Positions 52,951 through 62,478 of a DNA stretch of 64,000 nt are shown here, in pieces; the first letter of the stretch is position 1, and the number at the start of each line of letters is the position of its first letter. This stretch comes from Atopobium sp. oral taxon 199 str. F0494 (GTDB lineage Bacteria > Actinomycetota > Coriobacteriia > Coriobacteriales > Atopobiaceae). A program made the position numbers and the translations under genes. The notes below the pieces were generated by a model, which searched no databases, had not been told where the DNA came from, and saw nothing but the letters and a program-made list of their open reading frames with translations. The DNA lies in the NCBI RefSeq assembly GCF_000411555.1, contig NZ_KE150486.1:1178001-1242000 (forward strand), in the 5' to 3' direction.

Positions 52951-53964
52951 ATGGCTACAGACCAAAGAAAAGAGTTTGCTCGCAGGCAGCGCGGTGCACT
53001 TGACGCGGATGCCGCTGAGGAGCTCTTTACCAAGGTTGATGAAACCGGCCATCCTAACGAGGAGCGCGCCGCTGTTGAACGGGCTCGCCGTGCAGGCGGC
53101 GCCGAAGCCGTTGATATTGACCCTCTGAGTGGCACCGATCCTTCAGGGTCAAATGTCGAGAAGGTCATTACGAAGACCGCCGTTATTTTTATGCTGGTGT
53201 TTCTTGCGGCCGTTGTACTCATGCAGATTTCTTGTGGCTTCATCCGTCGAGCCAACACCGCAAACCTGACCGAGTCGGTTACCGTTCGTACCGTAGCGTC
53301 CGCTTTGCGCGGCGGTGTTGAATGGGGAGACGGCTTCACGCAGTTTCCGGAAGACTTTTCCGTCCAGGAGGCTGATGAGAACACCGGGCGCGTTGAGGTG
53401 ACGGTTACAGATACCAGCTCCGGCAATGTATTGGAATGCCTGTCGGCGTCGTCTGTTCAAGCTCAGGCTTTCGCGTTTAACTGCCTGTTGAACCCCAAGA
53501 TCAATACGGTTGTCTATCACGTAAACACCCATCGCGGCGACGAGGGACACCTCAAGAAATCGGAGCTCTTTGGCTTCTTGAAGCCAAGTGGCGATGCTAC
53601 ACCCATCTTTACCTTTACCTATTCCAAGACGCAGTCCGCTGCGGGCGTTACCATTACCTGTGTAACTACGGGCGCCGATGAAGATACCCAGACTCAGCTT
53701 CGTGACCAGATTGCCACATCGTATACGCCGGTGCGCGTTCTGGACAACCTGGTTAATGGCGGCAACAATAGCTCCGGCTCCGGTACCGGAAAGAGCAACA
53801 GCAATAGCACCGGTGCCGAAAAGAGCAGTGGCGGCGGCAATAAAGAAACGACAGACGGAACCGCCAATGGCTCCACCAGTGATTCCGGCGCTTCCGGATC
53901 TGGATCGGGAGCCAGTGACGGTTCAGGAGTCGGAGCAAAGAACAGCTCAAACGGCTCAAACTAA
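52951..53964 (+). CDS. Membrane-anchored protein with Ser/Gly/Asn-rich tail
   Basis: The 337-residue protein has a charged cytoplasmic start (QRKEFARRQRGALDADAAEEL), one membrane span at about residues 75-97 (VIFMLVFLAAVVLMQISCG) and an extracellular domain with a terminal 75-residue low-complexity region of Ser, Gly, Asn and Thr. No sortase motif is present. The ATG at 52951 has agagg upstream; the GTG at 52933 is less likely. Confidence 0.7.
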   Translation: MATDQRKEFARRQRGALDADAAEELFTKVDETGHPNEERAAVERARRAGGAEAVDIDPLSGTDPSGSNVEKVITKTAVIFMLVFLAAVVLMQISCGFIRRANTANLTESVTVRTVASALRGGVEWGDGFTQFPEDFSVQEADENTGRVEVTVTDTSSGNVLECLSASSVQAQAFAFNCLLNPKINTVVYHVNTHRGDEGHLKKSELFGFLKPSGDATPIFTFTYSKTQSAAGVTITCVTTGADEDTQTQLRDQIATSYTPVRVLDNLVNGGNNSSGSGTGKSNSNSTGAEKSSGGGNKETTDGTANGSTSDSGASGSGSGASDGSGVGAKNSSNGSN

Positions 53965-53974
53965 GTTTTTAGAA

Positions 53975-54853
53975 CTACTGTACGAGCTGTGTAATCTCTC
54001 CAAGTACGGACTCAAAAGAAACGCCGCGGACCTCAAAGTCTGGCTGTTCGCGTGTGACTTTCATGGCGTCGCGAACAAACGCGCCGGCAAATGCGCAGGC
54101 GTCTGCAAGACCGCGCTCGCACATAAGGGCAGCAAGGAGAGCCGAAGCGAAAAGATCACCGGTTCCGTGCAGCATATACGGCAGTAGCTCATCGGCAACT
54201 TCGGTGACCTCGGTGCCCTTCTCGCCACGAACAGCGATGTAATTGCGGATAAAGCCGTCGCCGCGAACAATGCCTTTGAGCACCACGGACTTTGCGCCCA
54301 TCGAAAGCAGCGCGTCAAGATAGCGCCCGACCTGCTCATCAGTAAGGTTCTGGCCTTCGTATTCGATGCCGGTGAGAATGCTTGCCTCGGTAAGATTTGG
54401 CGTCAAAACGTCAGCGCCGTCAACAAGGCCACGCATAGCATCGCAGAGTTCCTGCGTGTAGGTTGGATACATGACGCCGCCGTCACCCATTACCGGGTCA
54501 ACGATACGAAGCGCCTTTGGATGCTCGCGATACAAGCGCTGAATGCTTGCAACTTGCTCAGCAGCGCCTAAAAATCCGGAGTAAACGGCGTCAAGTTCGA
54601 TACCCTCATCCACCCACGCGTCAAGGTAGTCAGCCAGCATATCGGTGGTGTCGTGCATGTAAAACTTAGGGAAGCGAGTGTGCGCCGAGAAGAGCGATGT
54701 GGGAACAGGGCATACATCGCAGCCAGCTGCGGAAAGCACCGGAATCGCTACGCCAAGTGAGCATTTTCCGTAGCCGCACAGATCATGAACTGCGGCGATG
54801 CGCGGAATATACGCGCCTCTACGTTTGAACAAGACAGGATTAGCGTTACTCAT
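53975..54853 (-). CDS. Pyridoxal/pyridoxine kinase family protein
   Basis: The 292-residue ribokinase-fold enzyme matches PdxK/PdxY: AAVHDLCGYGKCSLGVAIPVLSA, DPVMGDGGVMY, TPNLTEASILTG and the anion-hole motif LHGTGDLFASALLAAL. It would phosphorylate vitamin B6 vitamers. The ATG at 54853 follows aaaggaaatcct; the open extension to 55039 runs into the purE promoter region and is rejected. Confidence 0.88.
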   Translation of the reverse strand: MSNANPVLFKRRGAYIPRIAAVHDLCGYGKCSLGVAIPVLSAAGCDVCPVPTSLFSAHTRFPKFYMHDTTDMLADYLDAWVDEGIELDAVYSGFLGAAEQVASIQRLYREHPKALRIVDPVMGDGGVMYPTYTQELCDAMRGLVDGADVLTPNLTEASILTGIEYEGQNLTDEQVGRYLDALLSMGAKSVVLKGIVRGDGFIRNYIAVRGEKGTEVTEVADELLPYMLHGTGDLFASALLAALMCERGLADACAFAGAFVRDAMKVTREQPDFEVRGVSFESVLGEITQLVQ

Positions 54854-55041
54854 AGGATTTCCTTTCACGTGGACTGATGGACCAACGCCAGAGAACATGA
54901 TAACGAAAATAGGAAGAAAATATAGTGCTTGTGTGACTCTCGTCAGGTGACGGAGGTGCTTCTCGCTGAGTAATTTATACTTAGTGAGGATATGCTGGTA
55001 GCAATGGCGCTGATACAGGCCGGAGTAGTGAAGGAGCAACT

Positions 55042-55503
55042 ATGGCGGAACAGCCGGTTGTTGGGATTATTATGGGCTCTAAGTCTGATCTTCCTGTCAT
55101 GGAAGGCTGCACGGCGGAGCTCGAACGCATGGGCGTTCCCTACGAGCTGGTCGTCGCCTCCGCGCATCGCAATCCACAGAAAGTTCACGAATGGGCAAAA
55201 ACGGCAGCTGATCGGGGCCTCAAGGTGATTATCGCCGCCGCGGGAAAAGCCGCGCATCTTGGGGGTGTCGTAGCTGCGTATACTCCGCTTCCTATCATCG
55301 GAGTTCCTATGAAGACCAGCGATTTAGGCGGCATGGACTCACTGCTTTCGATGGTGCAGATGCCGTCGGGCGTGCCCGTAGCGTGCGTGGCTATTAACGG
55401 GGCAAAAAACGCGGCCCTCTATGCTGTGCAAGTTCTGGGCTCCTCGCTTCCGGAATATCGCGAGAAGATTATAAGGCTGAAGCAAGAAATGGCTGACGCG
55501 TAA
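55042..55503 (+). CDS. purE: N5-carboxyaminoimidazole ribonucleotide mutase
   Basis: The 153-residue enzyme has the class I PurE pattern: [53 protein letters not shown] and the lid [15 protein letters not shown]. The start follows aaggag. No purK is seen next to it. Confidence 0.95.
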   Translation: MAEQPVVGIIMGSKSDLPVMEGCTAELERMGVPYELVVASAHRNPQKVHEWAKTAADRGLKVIIAAAGKAAHLGGVVAAYTPLPIIGVPMKTSDLGGMDSLLSMVQMPSGVPVACVAINGAKNAALYAVQVLGSSLPEYREKIIRLKQEMADA

Positions 55504-55577
55504 GGTATCTCATGGCGCCGGCCAGCATACAGATGATGCGGACCGGCATACAGAAAGAAAGTTAGGCAGGATAGTTT

Positions 55578-56495
55578 ATGACAGAAACACGAGGCAGACA
55601 TTTTGCGGGAAATACCACTCCATCGGACACCCGCAGCTCAGCCTCCACGGCCGTGAAACCTTTATCGTATGACCTGAAGAAGAGCGGCACAAAAGGAGGA
55701 AATGAAAGCCACGGTGGCAAGAACAAGCGGAAGGGGAAGCGTTCTGCTCGTATCGTGTCGAACCTTCTGTTGCTTATCGGCATTCTCCTCATTGTCGCGT
55801 CCGCATGCCTTTTTGCAAAGTCGCAATGGGACTACCACCAGCAAGACGTTATCAACGAAGAGCTGGCTCAGTATGCGACAATTCCCGAGAACAATGACAC
55901 GGAGGCTCCAGGGATTGATTGGGAGGGTCTGCGCGCCATTAATTCGCAGATTGTCGGGTGGATTCAAATTCCAAACTCTCCGGTGAATTATCCTGTGTAT
56001 CAGACAACCGATAACGAGCACTATCTGCACACTAATGCAAAGGGCGAGTATTCCGTCGGAGGACAGATTTTCCTGGATTACGAAAACGACCCCCATGGCC
56101 TTGTCGATCAGCAAACTATCGTGTATGGCCATCATATGAAGAACGGCTCGATGTTCAAGTACATTGGCAAGATGAACGACAAGAGCGTCTTTGACAGCGT
56201 GGATACCATTTGGTATGAAACTCCCGAGAAAAAATATGAGCTAGTGCCGCTGTTTATCTATCATGCGTCGGACGATGATGACAGCGTCAGGCAGTTTAAT
56301 TTTTCGACGCCGGAGGAATTCCGCAGCTATTTGAAGGAAAAATTGGGCCGAGCTGTTAACGCTCGAGCCGGCGCGTCTGAGATTATTGACCGGGTAGACC
56401 ACGTTATGACTCTTGTAACCTGTAACTATTCTGATCAGTATGGTCGCGCCGCTTTGGTATGCGTGCAGAAATCGGATCTTCAGCCCTCCGCGTAA
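55578..56495 (+). CDS. Class B sortase
   Basis: The 305-residue transpeptidase has a basic cytoplasmic region, one membrane span (about 59-80) and the sortase domain. His185 in VYGHHMKNG, Cys282 in LVTCNY and Arg290 in QYGRAAL form the active site. Class B enzymes attach haem-uptake or pilus proteins to the wall. No substrate with a sorting motif is in this window. It sits between purE and purF. Confidence 0.9.
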   Translation: MTETRGRHFAGNTTPSDTRSSASTAVKPLSYDLKKSGTKGGNESHGGKNKRKGKRSARIVSNLLLLIGILLIVASACLFAKSQWDYHQQDVINEELAQYATIPENNDTEAPGIDWEGLRAINSQIVGWIQIPNSPVNYPVYQTTDNEHYLHTNAKGEYSVGGQIFLDYENDPHGLVDQQTIVYGHHMKNGSMFKYIGKMNDKSVFDSVDTIWYETPEKKYELVPLFIYHASDDDDSVRQFNFSTPEEFRSYLKEKLGRAVNARAGASEIIDRVDHVMTLVTCNYSDQYGRAALVCVQKSDLQPSA

Positions 56496-56541
56496 GCAAG
56501 CGCGCGCTTAAAACCGAAGACTATCGATACCATATTGTTAC

Positions 56542-56578
56542 GCACCTCGAACAAAGAGCGTTTGAGGTGCCTTTTCTT
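56542..56578 (+). terminator. Terminator between sortase and purF
   Basis: GCACCTCGAAC (56542-56552) pairs with GTTTGAGGTGC (56560-56570) with one G-T pair, followed by cttttctt. Confidence 0.8.
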
Positions 56579-56649
56579 CTCGCCAGCGAGTACACTAGAG
56601 AGGCAAGCGGCTCTACGAGTGCGTATGAGAGGCAATCAGAAAGGAACTC

Positions 56650-58149
56650 ATGGAGCTTCACGAGGAGTGTGGCGTTTTTGGCGTATGGGCGCCGCAGCGT
56701 GACGTGGCTAGATTGACGTATTTTGCGCTCCATGCCCTTCAGCACCGGGGGCAGGATTCAGCTGGTATAGCGGTCGGCGATGGTCAGACTGTCTTGATTC
56801 GCAAAGATCTTGGTCTGGTGACCGAAGTCTTTACCGGGTCGGATCTTGATGCCATGCCGGGGAAAGCCGCGATCGGGCACTGTCGCTATGGGACTGCCGG
56901 GGCCAAAGGATGGGAGTCGGCTCAGCCGCATCTTTCTTCGATTGATGAGACCATTATTGCGCTGGCACACAATGGCACGCTGCTCAACTTTGATGCGTTG
57001 CGAGAAGAACTTGCCGCCCGCAGCATTTCTTTCCGGTCGGATACCGATTCTGAGGTGGCAGCGCAGCTCATTGGCTACTTTACGCAAAAAACGCACCGTC
57101 TTCGGTCCGGTATTGCAGCGACGATGCGGCTTCTGGAGGGCGGTTATGCGATGGTGCTGGTGCGTGAAAACGCGCTCTACGCCTTTCGCGATCCCAACGG
57201 CATACGTCCTTTGGTGATCGGGCGTCTGGGAGACCCTGCAGACAATAACTGGGTGATCGCTTCGGAAACATGCGCTTTAGGCATCGTAGGAGCAACGTTT
57301 CTTCGTGAAGTTGAGCCGGGAGAAATTATCCGTATTTCAGATGAAGGCATGCGCTCCGAGCGAGGTCTTGCAAGCCGAGAGCCGGCGGCGTGTATTTTTG
57401 AGGACGTGTACTTCTCGCGGCCTGATTCGGTTGTGAATGAAAAATCCGTCTATCGCGTGCGTCACGACATGGGCAGACAACTAGCGCGTGAAGCGGCGGC
57501 CGACGTTGACCTGGTTATCGGCGTACCCGACTCCGGCGTTCCTGCGGCTGAAGGATTTGCCGCTGAGCTCGGCGTTCCCTTTGGCACGGGGCTTATTAAA
57601 AATCGATACGTGGCACGCACGTTCATTCAACCCACGCAGCAGCTTCGGCAGCTCGGCGTCCGCCTGAAGCTGAATGCCCTTGCCGATGTCATTCAGGGTA
57701 AACGGCTGGTGATGGTGGACGATTCGGTTGTGCGCGGCACTACCTCTCAGCAGATTGTGCAGCTGCTGCGCGACGCGGGCGCCTCAGAGGTGCACGTTCG
57801 TAGCGCTTCTCCCAAGGTTATATGGCCCTGCTTCTACGGCATTGACACCGCTGACCAGGATCAGCTTATTGCGGCGAGCAAAACAACGCAGGAGATATGC
57901 GAATATATAGGAGCTGACTCACTGGGCTTTTTAAGCCTTGAGGGACTTTTGAGCTGCGTGCCTCAACGAGGCTACTGCGCCGCCTGTTTTAACGGACGTT
58001 ATCCGGTAGAGATCCCTGACGATTTTCATGGACGGTTTTTGTCCGGCATGCGCCCTTGTAACCTCTGCCATTCCTACGCTTGCACCTTTGACCAGGTAGA
58101 GGCACAACTTGCACAGAAAGGAAAGCAAGATGTCCAACGCTCTGAATGA
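56650..58149 (+). CDS. purF: Amidophosphoribosyltransferase
   Basis: The 499-residue enzyme makes phosphoribosylamine from PRPP and glutamine. The nucleophile Cys7 follows a six-residue propeptide (MELHEE). The glutaminase part (IGHCRYGTAG) and the PRPP loop VMVDDSVVRGTTS are present. Cysteines in CIFEDVYF, CFYG and YCAAC indicate the Fe-S-cluster (Bacillus-type) form. Confidence 0.96.
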   Translation: MELHEECGVFGVWAPQRDVARLTYFALHALQHRGQDSAGIAVGDGQTVLIRKDLGLVTEVFTGSDLDAMPGKAAIGHCRYGTAGAKGWESAQPHLSSIDETIIALAHNGTLLNFDALREELAARSISFRSDTDSEVAAQLIGYFTQKTHRLRSGIAATMRLLEGGYAMVLVRENALYAFRDPNGIRPLVIGRLGDPADNNWVIASETCALGIVGATFLREVEPGEIIRISDEGMRSERGLASREPAACIFEDVYFSRPDSVVNEKSVYRVRHDMGRQLAREAAADVDLVIGVPDSGVPAAEGFAAELGVPFGTGLIKNRYVARTFIQPTQQLRQLGVRLKLNALADVIQGKRLVMVDDSVVRGTTSQQIVQLLRDAGASEVHVRSASPKVIWPCFYGIDTADQDQLIAASKTTQEICEYIGADSLGFLSLEGLLSCVPQRGYCAACFNGRYPVEIPDDFHGRFLSGMRPCNLCHSYACTFDQVEAQLAQKGKQDVQRSE

Positions 58150-59221
58150 TGACCGCCACATCACCTATGCCGATGCCGGTGTTGATGTTGATGAGGGGGC
58201 TCGTGCGGTAGATGCCATTAAGGCTGCTGTCGCGACCACTTCACGCCCCGAGGTCATTGGAGGCCTTGGTGGCTTTGGCTCTTGCTTTTCCGCGGCGGCG
58301 CTCAAAGACATGGAAGAGCCCGTGCTGGTCAGCGGCACTGATGGCGTTGGTACCAAGCTGGCTATAGCGCAGCTTTTAGGTCGCAATGATACGGTGGGTC
58401 AAGATCTTGTGGCCATGTGCGTGGACGACATTGTTCCCATGGGCGCCGAACCGTTGTTTTTCCTGGACTATATCGCCGTCGGTAAACTTAAGGCCGATGC
58501 GGTGGCGGAGATCGTGGGAGGCATCGCGGAAGGCTGCCGCAAGAGCGGATGTGCGCTCGTGGGCGGTGAGATGGCGGAGCATCCCGGCGTTATGAACCCC
58601 GATGAGTATGATCTGGCCGGCTTTGTAGTGGGCGTTGTTGACCGCCCCAAGATTTTAGGACCGGAGCGGGTATCTGCAGGCGATGTTATTCTCGGCCTCT
58701 CCTCATCAGGCATTCATTCCAATGGCTATTCGCTGGTGCGTAAGGCTGTCATCGAGAACAAGACGGTTGAAGAACTCAATAAACCGCTGGAAGAGCTGGG
58801 CGGCGAATCGCTTGCTGATGCGGCGCTCCGTCCCACAACCATCTATGCCGGCAGTTTGCTCGCGGTGCTTAAGGCCGGCGCGCCCATCAAGGCGATGGCG
58901 CACATTACCGGAGGCGGCATTACGGAAAATCTCAATCGCGCTCTGCCTGCGCAGGTAGACGCGCTGGTGGACCGTTTGGGCGAATCGGGAGGTCCCAACT
59001 GGAGCGTTCCTCCCATCATTACCTACGTCTCCGAACAGGCACGTCTTTCGCTTGACGAGCAGTACCGCACCTTCAATATGGGTGTCGGAATGGCGCTTAT
59101 CGTTGATCCCGACGACGTTGACGATGTGGCGGAAGCTCTTGTTGCGCAGGGGTGCAATCCCTTCGTGATGGGAGAGTGCGTTCCGGGCACTGGAAAGGTG
59201 GTCTACAGAGATGTCGCTTAA
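58130..59221 (+). CDS. purM: Phosphoribosylformylglycinamidine cyclo-ligase (AIR synthetase)
   Basis: The 363-residue enzyme has TYADAGVDVDEGARAV, LVSGTDGVGTKL, MCVDDIVPMGAEPLFFLDY and ALVGGEMAEHPG. The ATG at 58130 has aaagga upstream and overlaps the purF end by 20 bases. Confidence 0.96.
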   Translation: MSNALNDDRHITYADAGVDVDEGARAVDAIKAAVATTSRPEVIGGLGGFGSCFSAAALKDMEEPVLVSGTDGVGTKLAIAQLLGRNDTVGQDLVAMCVDDIVPMGAEPLFFLDYIAVGKLKADAVAEIVGGIAEGCRKSGCALVGGEMAEHPGVMNPDEYDLAGFVVGVVDRPKILGPERVSAGDVILGLSSSGIHSNGYSLVRKAVIENKTVEELNKPLEELGGESLADAALRPTTIYAGSLLAVLKAGAPIKAMAHITGGGITENLNRALPAQVDALVDRLGESGGPNWSVPPIITYVSEQARLSLDEQYRTFNMGVGMALIVDPDDVDDVAEALVAQGCNPFVMGECVPGTGKVVYRDVA

Positions 59222-59825
59222 GCTGGGTGTTCTTATCTCAGGCTCGGGTACCAATTTGCAGGCGCTGATAGATCGCATTGCCGACGGCTCGCTGGACGCC
59301 ACTATTGAACTGGTTGTTTCTTCTCGCCCCTCTGCGCAGGGGCTTAAGCGCGCTGAGGCCGCCGGCATTCAGACGCTTACGCTTTCAAAGGAGATTTACG
59401 CCGATCCTTTGACGGCAGATATGGTTATCGCAACGGAGCTTAAGCGTAAGGGCGTTGACTATGTGGTGATGGCTGGCTACATGCGCAAAGTGGGCATGGC
59501 GCTTCTGGACGCCTTTCCCAATCGCGTGCTTAATATTCACCCTGCGCTTCTTCCGAGTTTTCGCGGGGCGCATGCCATTCAAGAGGCCTATGAGTACGGA
59601 GTTAAGGTGACGGGTGTGACCGTTCACCTGGCTAATTATGAGTATGACCGCGGACCAATTATTGCGCAGCGGCCGGTTATAGTTCAGGAGGAGTGGAGTC
59701 TCGATGAGCTCGAAGCAGCCATTCATGAAGTTGAACACCGGCTTTATCCCGAGGTCATTCAAGCGATTGCTGAGGGACGCGTGCGTGTTGAGGCAAATTA
59801 TGTTCATATACGGGAGAGGGTATGA
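59211..59825 (+). CDS. purN: Phosphoribosylglycinamide formyltransferase
   Basis: The 204-residue enzyme has ISGSGTNLQALID, MAGYMRKVG, NIHPALLPSFRGAHA and GVTVHLANYEYDRGPIIAQ (Asp in place for catalysis). It overlaps purM by 11 bases. Confidence 0.96.
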   Translation: MSLKLGVLISGSGTNLQALIDRIADGSLDATIELVVSSRPSAQGLKRAEAAGIQTLTLSKEIYADPLTADMVIATELKRKGVDYVVMAGYMRKVGMALLDAFPNRVLNIHPALLPSFRGAHAIQEAYEYGVKVTGVTVHLANYEYDRGPIIAQRPVIVQEEWSLDELEAAIHEVEHRLYPEVIQAIAEGRVRVEANYVHIRERV

Positions 59826-60859
59826 CTTCACTAAAGCTGTCTGATGTCGCTGAGTCGCGCGTTAACAATCTCAATCTTATGCGTTTTGTGGCGGCAATCT
59901 TTGTCATTATTTCCCACTGCTATAGCGTTGTGCTCGGCAGCGACGCGGGGGACTTTGTGTATAGGCATACGAAACAGCTGACCTTCGGAGGTATGTCCGT
60001 AGGTCTTTTCTTTGTGTTTGGAGGCTTTCTCATCGCGCGGAGCTGCGAGCATCATAGTGATGCGAAGACCTTTTTCAAACAGCGTGTTTCTCGCTTGTTT
60101 CCGGAGCTGATCTTTGTAGTTTCGGCGTCCGCTTTGGTGCTGGGTCCCCTTGTGAGCACTCTTGCTCCTGGAGAGTATTTTACAAATCCCCAAACGTATC
60201 GGTATTTTCTCAACAGCTTTCTTATCATGGTTCATGAGCTGCCCGGAGTTTTTACCAATAACCCCCTGGGCAATACCGTTAACGCCTCTCTGTGGACACT
60301 TCCTGTTGAATTTTGTTGCTATATCCTGTGCTTTATAGGATTTAAGCTGACCAGATTTAATCAGAAGCGCTTCATTCTGGCTTCCGTTCCCGTTGTTGCT
60401 TTAATCGTTTTGTATGTTTGGAAGTTTTCTCCGCAGCAGCTGAGTGTGGTTCGTGCTGTTGTCCTCTTTTATATAGGTGTAGCGTTTTGGGTGTTCCGCG
60501 ACAAAATAAGAATACATACCGCTGCCGGTATTGTTGCGACAGCCGCGTTTTGCGTCTTACTCTATGCGAAGCTCGACGTCTTGGCAACGATGCTGCTGTT
60601 TCCGTATGTTTGTTTTTGGCTGGGATACGGAACCGGCGGCCGCTTCAGCAACTTCGGTAAAAAGTTTGAGCTTTCATACGGCATATATCTGTGGGCGTTT
60701 CCCATTCAGCAGACACTGGTACAGCTGTTTCCCACATGGCCAATCTACGGCAACGCTGTCTGCGCAGCTCTTCTCGCAATCTGCGGAGCGTTTCTCAATT
60801 ACGCCGTCATCGTGAGACCACTCAAGAAGAACATCCGCCAGAAACAGACGCTTCGCTGA
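59822..60859 (+). CDS. Acyltransferase 3 family membrane protein
   Basis: The 345-residue protein has about ten membrane spans and the family start NLNLMRFVAAIFVIISHCYSV, with His in SHCY as the proposed catalytic residue, then GGFLIARS and SLWTLPVEFCCY. It would O-acylate a cell-surface sugar or lipid. Its ATG overlaps the purN stop. Confidence 0.87.
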   Translation: MTSLKLSDVAESRVNNLNLMRFVAAIFVIISHCYSVVLGSDAGDFVYRHTKQLTFGGMSVGLFFVFGGFLIARSCEHHSDAKTFFKQRVSRLFPELIFVVSASALVLGPLVSTLAPGEYFTNPQTYRYFLNSFLIMVHELPGVFTNNPLGNTVNASLWTLPVEFCCYILCFIGFKLTRFNQKRFILASVPVVALIVLYVWKFSPQQLSVVRAVVLFYIGVAFWVFRDKIRIHTAAGIVATAAFCVLLYAKLDVLATMLLFPYVCFWLGYGTGGRFSNFGKKFELSYGIYLWAFPIQQTLVQLFPTWPIYGNAVCAALLAICGAFLNYAVIVRPLKKNIRQKQTLR

Positions 60860-60891
60860 GCACTATTTTCTACTACCGTTCAAAAAAATCC

Positions 60892-60920
60892 TTGATTATT
60901 CTCCCTGCAAGGAGTATGGT
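60892..60920 (+). promoter_or_regulatory. Sigma-70-type promoter for the radical SAM gene
   Basis: TTGATT (60892-60897) and TATGGT (60915-60920) are 17 bases apart, the optimal spacing, in front of the palindromic operator. Confidence 0.65.
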
Positions 60921-60928
60921 AGTAAAAA

Positions 60929-60945
60929 TTTGAACTTTGTTCAAA
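60929..60945. promoter_or_regulatory. Palindromic operator TTTGAAC-TTT-GTTCAAA
   Basis: A perfect 7-bp inverted repeat with a 3-bp centre covers the expected transcription start of the radical SAM gene. A half site GTTCAAA also lies upstream at 60879. Another hairpin, GAGAACG/CGTTCTC, lies at 60949-60970 in the leader. Confidence 0.6.
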
Positions 60946-60990
60946 AAAGAGAACGCCCAGAGACGTTCTCCAGGAGGGGGATGTTTTCGC

Positions 60991-62463
60991 ATGCAGTCAA
61001 AGGTTGCGCATGTGGCCGAGCGTAAGGCATTCGGCATTGCTCTTGATCAAATTATGAAGAGCGCTTCAAGTAAAGATCGCGAGAAAAACATCGATCACTT
61101 GGTCAATATGGCCGGGAAACTCATGAAAGACACGTCTCCCGGTGCGACGCGAGGTATCAAAAAGGGCTTGTATCCAGGGTCAAAATGGGAGAAGTTCCTT
61201 TTTGACGTTATCGACACCACCAATCCGCACGTGCTCAAAACCACTCTTTTGGATGGCGGTTATGAAGCGGCGTTTCGAGGGTTACGTAATACCACGGCAA
61301 ATGCCGAGAAATACCAGTGCAATGTACCTTGGATTATTTTATTTGACCCTACAAGCGCGTGTAATAAACATTGCGTCGGATGCTGGGCAGCCGATTATGG
61401 AAATCGCTTGAATCTTTCGTATGCGGACATGGATAAGCTGGTTACTGAGGCATCTGATTTAGGTACGCATATGTTTATGCTTACCGGTGGTGAGCCATTG
61501 GTACGTAAAGATGATGTCTTAAGACTTGCTGAGGAGCACAATGATTGCCTTTTTAACGTCTTTACCAATGCTTCGCTGGTAGATGAGAAATTTTGTCAAG
61601 ACGTGCAGAGGCTTGGCAATATTATCTTCTCCGTTTCACTTGAAAGCTATGAGCCAAGTGTCAATGACGGTCGTCGTGGTGACGGGTCATTTAAGGAGGT
61701 TATGCGAGCGTTTGATTTAATGCACAAATATGGTTTGCTGTATGGAACGTCCACCTGTTATACGCGCGAGAATACCGAGCGTGTTTCGTCCGAAAAATTC
61801 TTTGATTTGATTATTGAAAAAGGTTGCCGCTGGGCATGGTATTTTCACTATATGCCTGTTGGAGAGGGCGCGAATGCCGATCTTATGCCGACCGTTGAAC
61901 AGCGTAAATACATGCTGGGTCGAATTCGTGAGATTCGTAGCGTTGAAGGCGGTAAACCAATCTTTGCCATGGATTTTCAGAACGATGGTGAGTTTGTTGG
62001 GGGATGTATTGCCGGAGGTCGTGTATACTGCCATGTCAACGCTCGTGGCGATGTAGAGCCGTGCGTATTTATTCACTACTCAAATGTCAACATTAAAACT
62101 GCCGATAGCTGGCTTGACTGTCTAAAACAACCTATTTTCCAGGCATACCGCAGTCACTATCCGTGGAATAAGAATCTTTTACAGCCTTGTCCGATGCTTG
62201 AAAATCCCGAGATACTACCTCAGATTGTCAAGGATGCCGATGCGCATACATCGGAATACGTCTCGCCCGAAAGCGCCGAAGATCTTTGCGCTCGTACAAC
62301 ACCTTATGCTAAGAAATGGGCGCCTGAAGCTACAAGGATTTGGCTGGAAGAACATCCTACGGGTGAAAAAATTTATGAGGACGCGATGTCTGATAAAGAT
62401 GTTGCCTATAAAGCAAAAGTTATTGCCGAGGAAGACGCCAAGAATCAAGCAATTACCGGATGA
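60991..62463 (+). CDS. Radical SAM protein with C-terminal cysteine-rich region
   Basis: The 490-residue enzyme has a helical N-domain (1-120), the cluster motif CNKHCVGC (CxxxCxxC), the SAM-binding TGGEPLV, and a later set of cysteines (GGCIAGGRVYCHVN, EPCVF, PCPML) like a SPASM-type region for extra Fe-S clusters. The ATG at 60991 lies behind caggaggggg. No precursor peptide is obvious nearby; the substrate is unknown. Confidence 0.85.
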   Translation: MQSKVAHVAERKAFGIALDQIMKSASSKDREKNIDHLVNMAGKLMKDTSPGATRGIKKGLYPGSKWEKFLFDVIDTTNPHVLKTTLLDGGYEAAFRGLRNTTANAEKYQCNVPWIILFDPTSACNKHCVGCWAADYGNRLNLSYADMDKLVTEASDLGTHMFMLTGGEPLVRKDDVLRLAEEHNDCLFNVFTNASLVDEKFCQDVQRLGNIIFSVSLESYEPSVNDGRRGDGSFKEVMRAFDLMHKYGLLYGTSTCYTRENTERVSSEKFFDLIIEKGCRWAWYFHYMPVGEGANADLMPTVEQRKYMLGRIREIRSVEGGKPIFAMDFQNDGEFVGGCIAGGRVYCHVNARGDVEPCVFIHYSNVNIKTADSWLDCLKQPIFQAYRSHYPWNKNLLQPCPMLENPEILPQIVKDADAHTSEYVSPESAEDLCARTTPYAKKWAPEATRIWLEEHPTGEKIYEDAMSDKDVAYKAKVIAEEDAKNQAITG

Positions 62464-62478
62464 GTTTCAGATGCCGGC

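Noticed and set aside
54854-55039. 62-residue N-terminal extension of the pyridoxal kinase
   Set aside because: It does not resemble the family, lies across the upstream region of purE, and a good ribosome site precedes the ATG at 54853.
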